Shown here in pieces: positions 10,157 to 18,567 of a stretch of 64,000 bases of DNA. Each line of letters starts with the position of its first letter. Position 1 is the stretch's first letter. Under the pieces are notes generated by a model. The model searched no databases, had not been told where the DNA came from, and saw nothing but the letters and a program-made list of their open reading frames with translations. Made by a program: the position numbers and the translations under genes. Origin of the DNA: DATADD01 sp046262355 (GTDB lineage Bacteria > Actinomycetota > CADDZG01 > WHSQ01); NCBI GenBank assembly GCA_046262355.1, contig JBHEMX010000053.1, positions 1-64,000 on the forward strand, written 5' to 3'.

Positions 10157-11178
10157 GCGGGGACGGGCGTCACATCGACCCGCGGGTCGGGACGCTCTCG
10201 GGGGAGGCGGCACAGCAGAAGGTGCGGGACCAGGATCCCAAGGCGCTCGCGCCGTTCGACGTGTGGCGCTCTGCAGCACCCGTCGAGCGCGGCGGAGACG
10301 GCTACTACGACCGCCCGGTGGTCAAGGAGCCGGTCTGGATCTGGGCCGTTCCCGCCTACTTCTACGTCGGCGGCGCCGCGGGCGCCGCGGTGGTGCTCGG
10401 GGAGGCCTCACACGTGCTCGCCGACTCCGAGGTCGACGATCTGGTGCGCAACGCTCGCCGGATCGGCGCCGTCGGAGGCGCGCTGGGGACCGCGCTGCTG
10501 ATCCACGACCTCGGCCGTCCCGAGCGCTTCCTCAACATGCTGCGCGTGTTCCGCCCGACCTCGGCGATGAGCGTCGGGTCGTGGATCCTTGCTGCCGCGT
10601 CGCCGCTCTTCGCCGCGTCTGCGCTGCTTCCCCACGCCGGAGGGATGGCCGGCCGGCTCGGCAACGCCGCAGGCAAGGCCGCCGCCTTGCTCGGCCTGCC
10701 GTTGGCGGGCTACACGGCGGTGCTGCTGTCGAGCAGTGCGGTGCCGCTGTGGCTCGAGGCGAGGCGGAACCTGCCGTTCCTGTTCAGCGCGTCGGCGATG
10801 TCGAGCGCCGCCGCGCTGCTCGAGCTCGGCGGGCTCAACGAGACCGAAGACAAGATCGTCCGGCGCTTCGGCGCGGTTGCGCAGGTCATCGAGCTGGTGA
10901 GCTCGGCGCTGCTCGAAAGGAGAGTTGCGAAATTCGAGTCCGTCGGCGCGCCGCTCGAGCAGGGAGCCACCGGCGCCCTCTGGACCGCCGCCAAGCTCGC
11001 TACCGTCACGACGCTCGCGCTCGGTCTCCTCCCAGGACGCACGCGCTCGAGATCGATCGCCAAGGGACTTCTCGGAAGCGCGGGCGGCGTGGCGTTGCGC
11101 TTTGCGACATTCCACGCAGGCAAAGCGTCGGCGCGCGACCCGAAAGCGACGTTCGAGCGGCAGAGAGCCGTCCCCTAG
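10153..11178 (+). CDS. NrfD/PsrC-like membrane subunit of the formate dehydrogenase
   Basis: 341 residues, starting at GTG 10153 inside the fdhB stop. After a hydrophilic N-terminus (about 60 residues) come eight or so hydrophobic segments, beginning WIWAVPAYFYVGGAAGAAVVLG; the HDLGRPERFLNMLRVFRPTSAMSVGSW segment is typical of NrfD/PsrC proteins. These subunits exchange electrons with quinone. It replaces the cytochrome b subunit (FdnI) of the E. coli enzyme. Confidence 0.85.
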   Translation: MSGDGRHIDPRVGTLSGEAAQQKVRDQDPKALAPFDVWRSAAPVERGGDGYYDRPVVKEPVWIWAVPAYFYVGGAAGAAVVLGEASHVLADSEVDDLVRNARRIGAVGGALGTALLIHDLGRPERFLNMLRVFRPTSAMSVGSWILAAASPLFAASALLPHAGGMAGRLGNAAGKAAALLGLPLAGYTAVLLSSSAVPLWLEARRNLPFLFSASAMSSAAALLELGGLNETEDKIVRRFGAVAQVIELVSSALLERRVAKFESVGAPLEQGATGALWTAAKLATVTTLALGLLPGRTRSRSIAKGLLGSAGGVALRFATFHAGKASARDPKATFERQRAVP

Positions 11179-11393
11179 CCGGAGCCTTTGGGTCCCCCGT
11201 AACTCGTGTCCCCGAGGTCGGCGTCGTCGTTCTCGCCGCCGCTTCCGGCGCTCGGTCCGTCGACCGGCGGCTGCTCGGGCTCGGAGCGTTCCTGCACGTC
11301 GGGCCGCTCTTCGTCGCCCTGGTCCCGCTTCTCGCGCTCCACCCCGTCCTCCCGTTGCTTCTCTCGGTGGGCATCGCCGCAACCTGCGGACAC
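11175..11393 (-). CDS. Small acidic hydrophilic protein, unknown
   Basis: A 72-residue reading frame from GTG 11393. It is Glu/Asp/Gln-rich with no hydrophobic core, ending DTSYGGPKGSG. Third positions are strongly G/C as in neighbouring real genes, which favours coding. The stop overlaps the convergent stop of the nrfD-like gene. The start is uncertain (TTG 11426 also possible) and no function is recognised. Composition resembles the acidic protein at 15303-15551. Confidence 0.45.
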   Translation of the reverse strand: MSAGCGDAHREKQREDGVEREKRDQGDEERPDVQERSEPEQPPVDGPSAGSGGENDDADLGDTSYGGPKGSG

Positions 11394-11556
11394 GTTCAGC
11401 GTAGCGGATGTTGCCCAGCGTCCCAAAGGGACCCCTTTGCGATCATCCCCGGCGCCCGCCGTGGCGATGATGGCGCACCGGAATGCGCAAGACCCTGGCA
11501 GCGACGCGCGCCGGAAGTTACGCTTGTCCGCCGTCCGAGAGGTTGAGGAGACGATC

Positions 11557-12153
11557 GTGCACAGGGACGAAGTAGAGGCGTCTCTGGCCGCGACCGCCTA
11601 TCACGAAGCGGGTCACGCGGTCTGCGCCTACATGTTGGGACGCGCCTTCACGCGGGTGTCCATCCGAGCCGACGACTCCACCCTGGGTCGCTGCTCGTTC
11701 CGTCCTCCCGGTGAGTGGTTCCGTCCGGACCTGAAGGTGGACGGATCCACCCGGCGGCGGCTAGAAGAGCGGATCATGATCTCTCTTGCCGGACCCGAGG
11801 CGGAAGCCCGGTTCACCAGCCACTTCGACGCCGAGTCGGCTCAGGAGGATCTCGACAGGGCGATCGACCATGCCTGTTTCATGACCGGAGACGAGGCCGA
11901 GGCGTCCGCATACATCGAGTGGCTGCGGCTGCGAACCCTCAACCTCATGAAGCTGCCGGACTTCTGGCCTGCCGTTGAGGCCCTCGCCGGCGAGCTGCGC
12001 GCGCGCGAGGAGGTGCGCTACGGGAGCGCCAAGCGCATCATCGATCGAGCACGGGGTTCTGCGCCGCCCGCCGAAAGGCTTGCTCCCGCCGGATGGGCAA
12101 CGCCCCACTGGCCCAACGCGACGCTGGAGTCGGTTCGCCGTCGACGCCCGTGA
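11557..12153 (+). CDS. Orphan M41-like (FtsH-type) zinc peptidase domain
   Basis: 198 residues beginning with HEAGH (residues 16-20), the FtsH-type zinc site. The later segment DAESAQEDLDRA resembles the FtsH helix that supplies the third zinc ligand. There is no AAA+ domain and no membrane segment, so this is only the protease half. GTG 11557 is chosen because GAGGAG lies 8 nt upstream; the open frame upstream is low-complexity. Whether it is an active protease or works with a separate ATPase is unknown. Confidence 0.7.
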   Translation: MHRDEVEASLAATAYHEAGHAVCAYMLGRAFTRVSIRADDSTLGRCSFRPPGEWFRPDLKVDGSTRRRLEERIMISLAGPEAEARFTSHFDAESAQEDLDRAIDHACFMTGDEAEASAYIEWLRLRTLNLMKLPDFWPAVEALAGELRAREEVRYGSAKRIIDRARGSAPPAERLAPAGWATPHWPNATLESVRRRRP

Positions 12154-12155
12154 CG

Positions 12156-12422
12156 ATGCCCGGCTCGATCGAGCTGTGGCAGGAGAGCGGCGGCCGCTGG
12201 AGGTGGGCCTACAGAGACGGCTCGCTGGAGATACAGAGCAACCATCCCTACGCAATGAGGGCTGAAGCACTGGAGGCCGCCCGCACCGCGTACCCTGACG
12301 TCGACCACGCGCACGCGCGGGCGCGCGAGCACCCCGAGACAAGCGAGCCGGCCGGCCTCGGGTCGTTCCTGCTCGGGATCGTGGCGCTGTGGAGAGCGTA
12401 CCGGAACGCCCGTCGCCGTTGA
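12156..12422 (+). CDS. Small YegP/DUF1508-like protein
   Basis: 88 residues. The N-terminal half (IELWQESGGRWRWAYRDG, then EIQSNHPYAMRAEALEAA) follows the pattern of YegP/DUF1508 repeats, which are small beta-alpha units of unknown role. The C-terminus is basic (ALWRAYRNARRR) and may associate with membrane or nucleic acid. ATG 12156 lies 2 nt after the peptidase gene, suggesting co-transcription. Confidence 0.5.
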   Translation: MPGSIELWQESGGRWRWAYRDGSLEIQSNHPYAMRAEALEAARTAYPDVDHAHARAREHPETSEPAGLGSFLLGIVALWRAYRNARRR

Positions 12423-12478
12423 GGGCCGCCCCGCGAGCCGGATGATATCGATGCGGTTCGGGCGCCGCAGGTCCCCGG

Positions 12479-13363
12479 CTAAAGGGTCCGAGGCTCCGAG
12501 TCAACGGAGGTGCCGCTCCAGGTCCAGCGGCTGTGCGCCCGCAGTGTCTCTCCCGGCCCGAGCCGCCGGAGACCGGTTCCCTGCCTGCCGCGCGCCGCCA
12601 ATCCCGGCGCGTTCGGCCACGCGGTCTGCGGTTCGACGCAGACCCCCTCGGGAGGCGTGTAGACGACCAGCGTGCGGAGCGGTGGGTCGAAGGCGATATC
12701 GAGGGCGAGGTCCGGCCACACCACGTGAGCGGGCGAGTGCGCGTCCGGGTAGACGTGATCCAGCCGTCGCGGGCCCAGCGCGGGCCGCCCTCTGAGATCG
12801 ACGTCCCCTCGCACCGGCTCGGTGCGGCCCGTCGGGATGAGCTCGGGCGCCGTCTCGAGCACGCGGTCGGCCCGGACCCCCACGCGCATGTCTCCCTCGG
12901 CCGGCCGGCGCCACCACGGATGCCATCCCGCCGACGCCGGCATCGGAGAGGCGCCTGCCCTAACGGTCAGCTCGAGATCCAGGGAATGAGGGCTCAACGT
13001 GAGCTCGTGGCCCACCCACCCCCCGAACGGCCAGCGCGCTGGGGAGAACGAGCACCCGAGAGCGACGCGCTCCTCGCTTGCCGCCTCGACGCTCCACGGT
13101 TCGTCGAACACCACCCCATGGATCGCATGCGGCGCCAGGTTCGGCTCCAACCGGTAGGACTTTCCCTCCCACGGCAACGCGGCGGCTTCGATGCGCCCGA
13201 CCCACGGGGCCATCACGAAACAGCCCCAGGTCGTCTCCGACGCGAGCGCCGCCGGAGAGGGACCGAGGATGCGTTCGACGCCGCCTACGACCAGTGACGT
13301 GATGCGCCCGCCCTCGTCCGGTGCGATCGCGGCGCGCACCCGTCCCGCGCGGAGCTCGATCAT
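12479..13363 (-). CDS. Aldose 1-epimerase-like protein (galactose mutarotase fold)
   Basis: 294 residues with features of the aldose-1-epimerase superfamily: APDEGGRITSLVVGG at the N-terminus, NLAPHAIHGVVFDEPW with the catalytic His region, SAGWHPWWRR, and CVEPQTAWPNAPG carrying the Glu of the active site. It would interconvert sugar anomers. ATG 13363 overlaps the stop of the upstream kinase gene (ATGA), so the pair is an operon for use of one sugar. Confidence 0.8.
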   Translation of the reverse strand: MIELRAGRVRAAIAPDEGGRITSLVVGGVERILGPSPAALASETTWGCFVMAPWVGRIEAAALPWEGKSYRLEPNLAPHAIHGVVFDEPWSVEAASEERVALGCSFSPARWPFGGWVGHELTLSPHSLDLELTVRAGASPMPASAGWHPWWRRPAEGDMRVGVRADRVLETAPELIPTGRTEPVRGDVDLRGRPALGPRRLDHVYPDAHSPAHVVWPDLALDIAFDPPLRTLVVYTPPEGVCVEPQTAWPNAPGLAARGRQGTGLRRLGPGETLRAHSRWTWSGTSVDSEPRTL

Positions 13364-14898
13364 GCGAGCCGCCGCTGGAGGTCCGAGAGGCGGCCGAAGT
13401 GCGGCTCGACCCCGGCGTAGAGGCTTGGGAACACCTCGGCCAACTGCGCGTACACGCGGGCAGCGGCCGCGTCCGGGGAGTGCCGGTGCTCGATCGCGAC
13501 CATGTCCTTCACGCGGCCGAGGGAGTCGATCATGCCGAGCGCGAACATCGCGAGGACGGCGGCTCCGAAGCACGAGCTTTCGTGTCTCTTGGGGAACAGG
13601 ACATCGCTGCCAAAGACGTCGGCAGCGATCTGGCGCCACAGGCTCGAGCGAGCGAATCCCCCCGTCGCCCTGAACTCCGTGGCCTCACCGGTCACGTCCT
13701 CCAGGACGCGCAACACCGAATGCAGCTGCAGCGCAACGCCCTCCATGACCGCCCGCACGATGTGCGTGCGGTCGTGGCGGATCGTGAGCCCGATCAGAGC
13801 ACCTCTGGCGTCGGCGTTCCAATGGGGGGCGCGCTCACCCAGCAGGTAGGGAAGGAAGATGAGCCCGCCGCTGCCCGCGGGGGCCTCGGAGGCGAGACCG
13901 ACGAGATCCTCATAAGGGTCGCGACCGGACGCCGTGGCGGCCCCGGCCACGTCGAGGAAGACGTTCTCCCGCAGCCACGAGAGAGCGACTCCCCCGTTGT
14001 TGATCGGTCCTCCGAGGACCCAGAGATCATCGGTCAGGGCGTAGCAGAAGATGCGTCCTTTGGCGTCCGTGCGCGGTTCCGGAGCACACATGCGAACGGC
14101 GCCGCTCGTGCCGATCGTGCAGGCCGCAACGCCCGCGTCGATCGCTCCCACACCGAGGTTCGCAAGCACGCCGTCGCTCGCTCCCACGACGAAGGGGACG
14201 CCGTCGGGTAGCTCGAGGCGACCCGACCATTCCTTGCTCAGACCGCCCACTGCATGCGTAGTCGCCACCGGCTCCGGGAGCGCGTCGCGCGCTACGTTCA
14301 CCATCTCCAGCAGGTCGGCATCCCAGTCGAGCTCTCGTAGATCGAAGAGCCCGGTTGCCGAGGCGATCGAATGGTCGACGATCAAGACGCCGAAGAGGCG
14401 CAGGAGCAGGTACTCCTTCATCCCGATCCAATGCGCCGAGCGCTCGAAGGTCGTCGAGTCGCACTCTCGGAACCACAGCAGCTTGGCGAGCGGGGACATC
14501 GGATGAAGCGGCGTTCCGGTGCGGCCGTAGATAGACGAACCGTCGGACCGCTCCTTCAGCCGCCGCGCCTGTTCGACGGCGCGGCCGTCCGCCCATGTGA
14601 TGAGGCGGGTCAGCGGCGCCCCTTTCTCGTCCAGGGCCATGAGTCCGTGCATGGCCGCGCTGAGCCCCACGCCCTGCACCGCCGCACCGGCCGTCACGCA
14701 GTCGCGCGCGACCGCGCGGATGCACTCGAGCACCGTGTCGAGTATGCGCTCGGGATCCTGCTCGGCGCGCCCCGGCAGGGACGACTCGAGCGGGTAGTCG
14801 CGCCTACAACCCCCAAGCTGATCACCGGCGGCATCGAGGGCGGCGACCTTCGTTGCAGTCGTTCCGATGTCGACGCCGATGACTACATCTTTGGACAC
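13360..14898 (-). CDS. gntK: FGGY-family carbohydrate kinase, gluconokinase-like
   Basis: 512 residues. The N-terminal phosphate loop GVDIGTTATKVAALD is typical of FGGY kinases; LSAAMHGLMALDE and TWADGRA follow the gluconate/xylulose branch; GGPINNGGVALSWLRENVF resembles FGGY gluconokinases; FRATGGFARSSLWRQIAADV is the C-terminal ATP-binding region. It phosphorylates a sugar or sugar acid, most likely gluconate, although xylulose cannot be excluded. It starts at GTG 14898 and is the first gene of a two-gene operon with the epimerase. Confidence 0.8.
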   Translation of the reverse strand: MSKDVVIGVDIGTTATKVAALDAAGDQLGGCRRDYPLESSLPGRAEQDPERILDTVLECIRAVARDCVTAGAAVQGVGLSAAMHGLMALDEKGAPLTRLITWADGRAVEQARRLKERSDGSSIYGRTGTPLHPMSPLAKLLWFRECDSTTFERSAHWIGMKEYLLLRLFGVLIVDHSIASATGLFDLRELDWDADLLEMVNVARDALPEPVATTHAVGGLSKEWSGRLELPDGVPFVVGASDGVLANLGVGAIDAGVAACTIGTSGAVRMCAPEPRTDAKGRIFCYALTDDLWVLGGPINNGGVALSWLRENVFLDVAGAATASGRDPYEDLVGLASEAPAGSGGLIFLPYLLGERAPHWNADARGALIGLTIRHDRTHIVRAVMEGVALQLHSVLRVLEDVTGEATEFRATGGFARSSLWRQIAADVFGSDVLFPKRHESSCFGAAVLAMFALGMIDSLGRVKDMVAIEHRHSPDAAAARVYAQLAEVFPSLYAGVEPHFGRLSDLQRRLA

Positions 14899-14968
14899 CC
14901 ACGTCCTCTCGGCGGTGCACCCGGGGGCGTCGGCGCGACGCGCAACGCCCCGGGGTGGAGGCCGGCGC

Positions 14969-15157
14969 CTACTCCTTGCCGAGGGCTCCTCTCAGCGCGT
15001 CCTTCGCCTTCTCGCCGGCCTGCTTGGCGCTGCCCTTCGCTCGATCCGCGCGGCCTTCGTTCTCCAAGCGCTCGTCGTCCGTGGCGCGCCCCGTGGCCTC
15101 CTTGGCGCGTCCCTTGATCTCCTGCGTCTTGTTGCTGGCCTTGTCTTCGCCGGACAT
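14969..15157 (-). CDS. CsbD-family stress protein
   Basis: A 62-residue, highly charged protein with the CsbD pattern: DKASNKTQEIKGRAKEATGRATDDERLE, AKGSAKQAGEKAKDALRGA. CsbD proteins accumulate in general stress and have no assigned activity. The start at ATG 15157 is preceded by AAAGGAGCAAGG, a strong ribosome binding site. Confidence 0.85.
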   Translation of the reverse strand: MSGEDKASNKTQEIKGRAKEATGRATDDERLENEGRADRAKGSAKQAGEKAKDALRGALGKE

Positions 15158-15302
15158 CCTTGCTCCTTTGCTGGACGGGTGGACGTAGGGTTCCTTCCCC
15201 CATGAGGCGTCGCCCATTCCTCGCCGGACGGCGCTCGTTTCCGACGTGCCCGTGGGGGCAGGATCGCGGAGGCATCTGAAGCCGACGAGAGGAGATCCCC
15301 AG

Positions 15303-15551
15303 GTGGAACGCGGAAGCGACAAGCACGGAAGCCGGGTCTCGGAGCAGCTCGAAGAAGAGTCCGAACCGCTCGAGCGCTCCCTGAAGGAGTCGCACGTGGA
15401 GTCCGAGCGCGAGAAGGAGTCGGGCGAGGCCGACATGCCCGGCTCGGGTCATCGCATCTCGGGGACGGGAAGCTCGGCCGACGAGTATCCCCTCAAGGAT
15501 CATGGCGAGGAAGGTGGGGCAAGCCACCCGAAGCCCAAGGACGCCGACTAG
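15303..15551 (+). CDS. Small acidic hydrophilic protein, unknown
   Basis: 82 residues from GTG 15303 (GGAGAT about 8 nt upstream). It is very rich in Glu, Ser, Lys and Gly, with no hydrophobic stretch, and is probably disordered. It lies divergent from the CsbD gene across 145 bp and could share stress regulation. No family recognised. Confidence 0.55.
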   Translation: MERGSDKHGSRVSEQLEEESEPLERSLKESHVESEREKESGEADMPGSGHRISGTGSSADEYPLKDHGEEGGASHPKPKDAD

Positions 15552-15641
15552 ATCCGAGAGATCGAGCCGCCCTCGACACAACCCCCTTGCGCGCCGCGGC
15601 GTTCGCTCCGAAGCTTGAGTGAGGGTGATCGGGAGGCGGAC

Positions 15642-15842
15642 ATGATCGAGTGGGGCGATGCCCTGCCCTCCATCGCAGCAACCATCGGCGTCGTGGCGGC
15701 GGTGTGGATCGCCGAGGCGCGGCGACCGAGACGGGGGCTGGACGACAGGCTGGTGGAGCCGTGGTGGTTCGAACCCCACGGCAGCACGGATCCACGACCC
15801 GAAGATGCGTCGCAGGAGGACCGTCCCCGAAGCGAACGGTGA
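15642..15842 (+). CDS. Small single-TM protein, unknown
   Basis: 66 residues from ATG 15642, with GGAGGCGGAC directly upstream as ribosome binding site. The N-terminus has one hydrophobic segment (ALPSIAATIGVVAAVWIAEA) followed by a charged tail. It is probably a membrane-anchored peptide. No family recognised. Confidence 0.5.
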   Translation: MIEWGDALPSIAATIGVVAAVWIAEARRPRRGLDDRLVEPWWFEPHGSTDPRPEDASQEDRPRSER

Positions 15843-15918
15843 CACGCGCATCGTCCGGGGTCTATGCTGCCTCCGGCGCCTGCGTTGGGGACGGCAGGCT
15901 CGAGGGACGGGGGGCATC

Positions 15919-17805
15919 ATGAAGTGGCAAAGGCTTGCTTCGTGTGCAGTCGCGGCATTGGTTATGGCCCAGATCGCGATGGTATCCGGGGCCTCGAGCA
16001 CGGAGCGAAGGACCTCAGGAGTGCGCCCCGGACGCCCTTCGACCGTTCCCGTCGCCGCCGTTCCGACCGCGACCGACCGGCTCGCGCGGACGCCGGCTTC
16101 GTCCGAGGGCGACGAGGACTTCGAGGCGTTCTTGCAGCGGGTCCAGAACTTCCGCTGCCGTAGCAAGGGCAAACCGGCCACCTCCGTGGACATGAGCTGC
16201 AACACGCGGACGCTGGGGCAGAACTTCGGTCCAGACAACGAGATCGCGGTCGCGGTGGACCCGAAGGATCCTCGTCATCTCGTGGCGGGCTCGAACGACT
16301 ACTACTACCGCTTCGACAATGCCACCGGCGAGGTCCTCGTGACCGTCCCAACCGGCTTCTTCACGTCTTTCGACGGCGGACGCCATTGGATCGACGGACA
16401 GGTACCGCGAGGGGAGGGTAACAACGCAGGAGATCCCTCGCCGGCCTTCGACGCCAAGCATGGCGTAGTGCTCATGGCGGGTCTCGACTTCACGTCGTCG
16501 CCCGACCGCTCGATCATCACCGACGGGAACGTCGCCGTGAGCCGCTCGACGGATGGAGGGCGGAAGTGGAAGCCCGCCGTCGTCGTGATGGAGGGCGCGG
16601 GCCCCGACACGTCGGAGAGCCAGGTGTTCTTCGACAAGGAATGGCTGACCGTCGACAACAACCCGCGCTCGCCGCACTACGGGCGGGCGTATGTCACCGC
16701 CACCCGTTTCCTGGGTGGTCCGATCTACAAGGAATCGCCGATCTTCCTCACTTACTCGGACGACGGCGGACGCACATGGTCCAAGCCCAAGGAGATCTCG
16801 GGTTCGCATCCCACGTGCAGCTACCAGGAGACGGGCTCGGGCACCGACTGCGATGAGGACCAGTTCTCGATCCCCGAGATCGCATCCGACGGAACCCTCT
16901 ACGTCCACTACTTGAACGGGCAGAACGAAGCCGAGTGGGAAGTGCCCTTCGAGTTCGACTCTCAGATCATGGTGCGCCGGTCGAAGGACGGGGGCAAGAC
17001 GTTCTCGCGGCCCGTGCCCGTGGTGCAGCTAGAAGATGGGGCGAGCGATATGCCGTGGAGCGTGATCGTCCGACAGACGATCTGGGGCCACCAACTTCGC
17101 TGGGCCTCGGCCGGAAACATAAGCGTGGACCCGAACGATCCGAAAGACGTGACGATCGTGTTCTCCGATCGCGGCACGCCGAACCCGAACGCCACCGCAG
17201 AGTGCCTTGCAGAGATCCCGGGCGAGGCGCCCGACTACGATCCATGCGACGCAGGCCCGGGAGCGGAGGTAAGCATCTATGCGGTCCGCTCGACCGATGG
17301 CGGCGCGACCTGGTCGGAGAGGAGCGAGATCGACGGGACCCGGAACCACTCATGGTTCCCCTGGGCCGACCACGGGCCGAACGGCAAACTCGTCGTATCG
17401 TGGGACGAGGATGTCTCGCCGCCTCTTTCCGATGCCTTCAACCACGTCTTGTGGGTACAGGGCAGGGGCAAGGAGATCCTGCGCCCGAACACCTCAGAGG
17501 ACCGGACGCCGACCGAGCAGATCGACATCTCCCTCACGCACTGGACGGGTCAGTACGTCCCCGAGGAGGCGTGGCCACGGATCTGTGGGCCCGAGGGTTA
17601 CAGCGATCCACCCGTGGAGGACGCCGAGGGCAAGGACTGCAACGCGTTCCATGGCGACTACACGGGTCTTGCGGTCGGCCGGGACGGGAGCATCAATGTC
17701 ACCTGGACGGGTCTCAACCGCTGGGCGACGTCGAAGCAGCTCGATCCCTACACCGGTGAGTTGCACGACGGCTACGCCCAGGACGCGATGTTCGCGCGCC
17801 GCTAG
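15919..17805 (+). CDS. Secreted BNR/sialidase-like beta-propeller protein
   Basis: 628 residues. The signal peptide is MKWQRLASCAVAALVMAQIA with cleavage near VSGA. The body contains several Asp-box (BNR) motifs of the form S-x-D-x-G-x-x-W (SFDGGRHW, STDGGRKW, SDDGGRTW, STDGGATW) and SKDGGKTF, typical of sialidase and related six-bladed propellers. Whether it cleaves glycans is unclear; the Arg triad of true sialidases was not identified. Cysteine pairs suggest disulfides. A hairpin at 17910-17931 probably ends transcription. Confidence 0.75.
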   Translation: MKWQRLASCAVAALVMAQIAMVSGASSTERRTSGVRPGRPSTVPVAAVPTATDRLARTPASSEGDEDFEAFLQRVQNFRCRSKGKPATSVDMSCNTRTLGQNFGPDNEIAVAVDPKDPRHLVAGSNDYYYRFDNATGEVLVTVPTGFFTSFDGGRHWIDGQVPRGEGNNAGDPSPAFDAKHGVVLMAGLDFTSSPDRSIITDGNVAVSRSTDGGRKWKPAVVVMEGAGPDTSESQVFFDKEWLTVDNNPRSPHYGRAYVTATRFLGGPIYKESPIFLTYSDDGGRTWSKPKEISGSHPTCSYQETGSGTDCDEDQFSIPEIASDGTLYVHYLNGQNEAEWEVPFEFDSQIMVRRSKDGGKTFSRPVPVVQLEDGASDMPWSVIVRQTIWGHQLRWASAGNISVDPNDPKDVTIVFSDRGTPNPNATAECLAEIPGEAPDYDPCDAGPGAEVSIYAVRSTDGGATWSERSEIDGTRNHSWFPWADHGPNGKLVVSWDEDVSPPLSDAFNHVLWVQGRGKEILRPNTSEDRTPTEQIDISLTHWTGQYVPEEAWPRICGPEGYSDPPVEDAEGKDCNAFHGDYTGLAVGRDGSINVTWTGLNRWATSKQLDPYTGELHDGYAQDAMFARR

Positions 17806-17909
17806 CGGGGTCTCCCGTCCTCGTTCCTCTGGCGATCGTGCGACGTTACGCTCGACGGTCTCTCATCACGGTGCTGTCGATCGCGCCGGCATTCGCCGGT
17901 ATAAGCACG

Positions 17910-17934
17910 AGCCCCGGGCAACTCCGGGGCTTTG
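17910..17934 (+). terminator. Stem-loop terminator after the BNR-repeat gene
   Basis: A perfect 8-bp stem AGCCCCGG/CCGGGGCT (17910-17917 and 17924-17931) with a 6-nt loop is followed by TTTGTG. The short T tract makes it a moderate intrinsic terminator. It sits in the convergent gap between the BNR-repeat gene and hsp20. Confidence 0.6.
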
Positions 17935-17986
17935 TGATGCGCTGACGAAAACGGATCCGAGACCGTCGGTCACCTACAGACACGAG

Positions 17987-18412
17987 TCAAGTGGTTTCGG
18001 CTTCGATTACCTGAGGGCTTCCGCCGCCGCCGATCTCGATCCTGCGAGGCTTCGCGCGCTCCGCCATGGGAATCTTCACAGTCAGAACGCCTTGGTCGTA
18101 GGAAGCTGTGATCGCTTCCCTATCGAGCCCCTCTCCAAGAAACAGCTGACGGCTGAACCTTCCCTGGGGGCGCTCCGACACCAGGATCTCGTCCTCCTCG
18201 TCTGGCTCGTAGGTGCGCTGCGCCGAAACGGTCAGAACATTCTCCTCCGTCGTGAGGTCTATGGAGTCTGCGTCGATGCCGGGAAGGTCAAAGTGCACGA
18301 TGAACTCATCGCCGCGACGATACGCATCCATCAACAGTCGGGGGGCGCGCCTTCCCTGCATCCCCTCCATCAGCCCTTCGACCTCGCGGAAAGGATCAAA
18401 CCTCATGACCAT
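17987..18412 (-). CDS. Hsp20-family small heat shock protein
   Basis: 141 residues beginning MVMRFDPFREVE. It has an alpha-crystallin domain (YRRGDEFIVHFDLPGID through SERPQGRFSRQLFLGEGLDREAITASYDQGVLTVKIPMAE) ending in the GVLTVKIP signature. ATG 18412 is chosen because GGGGAGA lies 6-7 nt upstream; the frame stays open further up. It is an ATP-independent holdase. I looked for an HspR (HAIR) box upstream and did not find one. Confidence 0.9.
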   Translation of the reverse strand: MVMRFDPFREVEGLMEGMQGRRAPRLLMDAYRRGDEFIVHFDLPGIDADSIDLTTEENVLTVSAQRTYEPDEEDEILVSERPQGRFSRQLFLGEGLDREAITASYDQGVLTVKIPMAERAKPRRIEIGGGGSPQVIEAETT

Positions 18413-18567
18413 GACTGTCTCCCCTCTTCGAGCCCACCGGATCGGAAGCGGCAAGGGGCTGCCCGGCCCCAAGGTCCCTACCGAACCAAGTCAAAATCTA
18501 CCTGCGATCCCTGGCTGCTCTATGCAACGACCTCCGGCAGAAGATGTGGGTCAGAGGCCGGTTACGC

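Noticed and set aside
18413..18567. HspR (HAIR) operator upstream of hsp20
   Set aside because: No CTTGAGT-N7-ACTCAAG-like repeat could be found.
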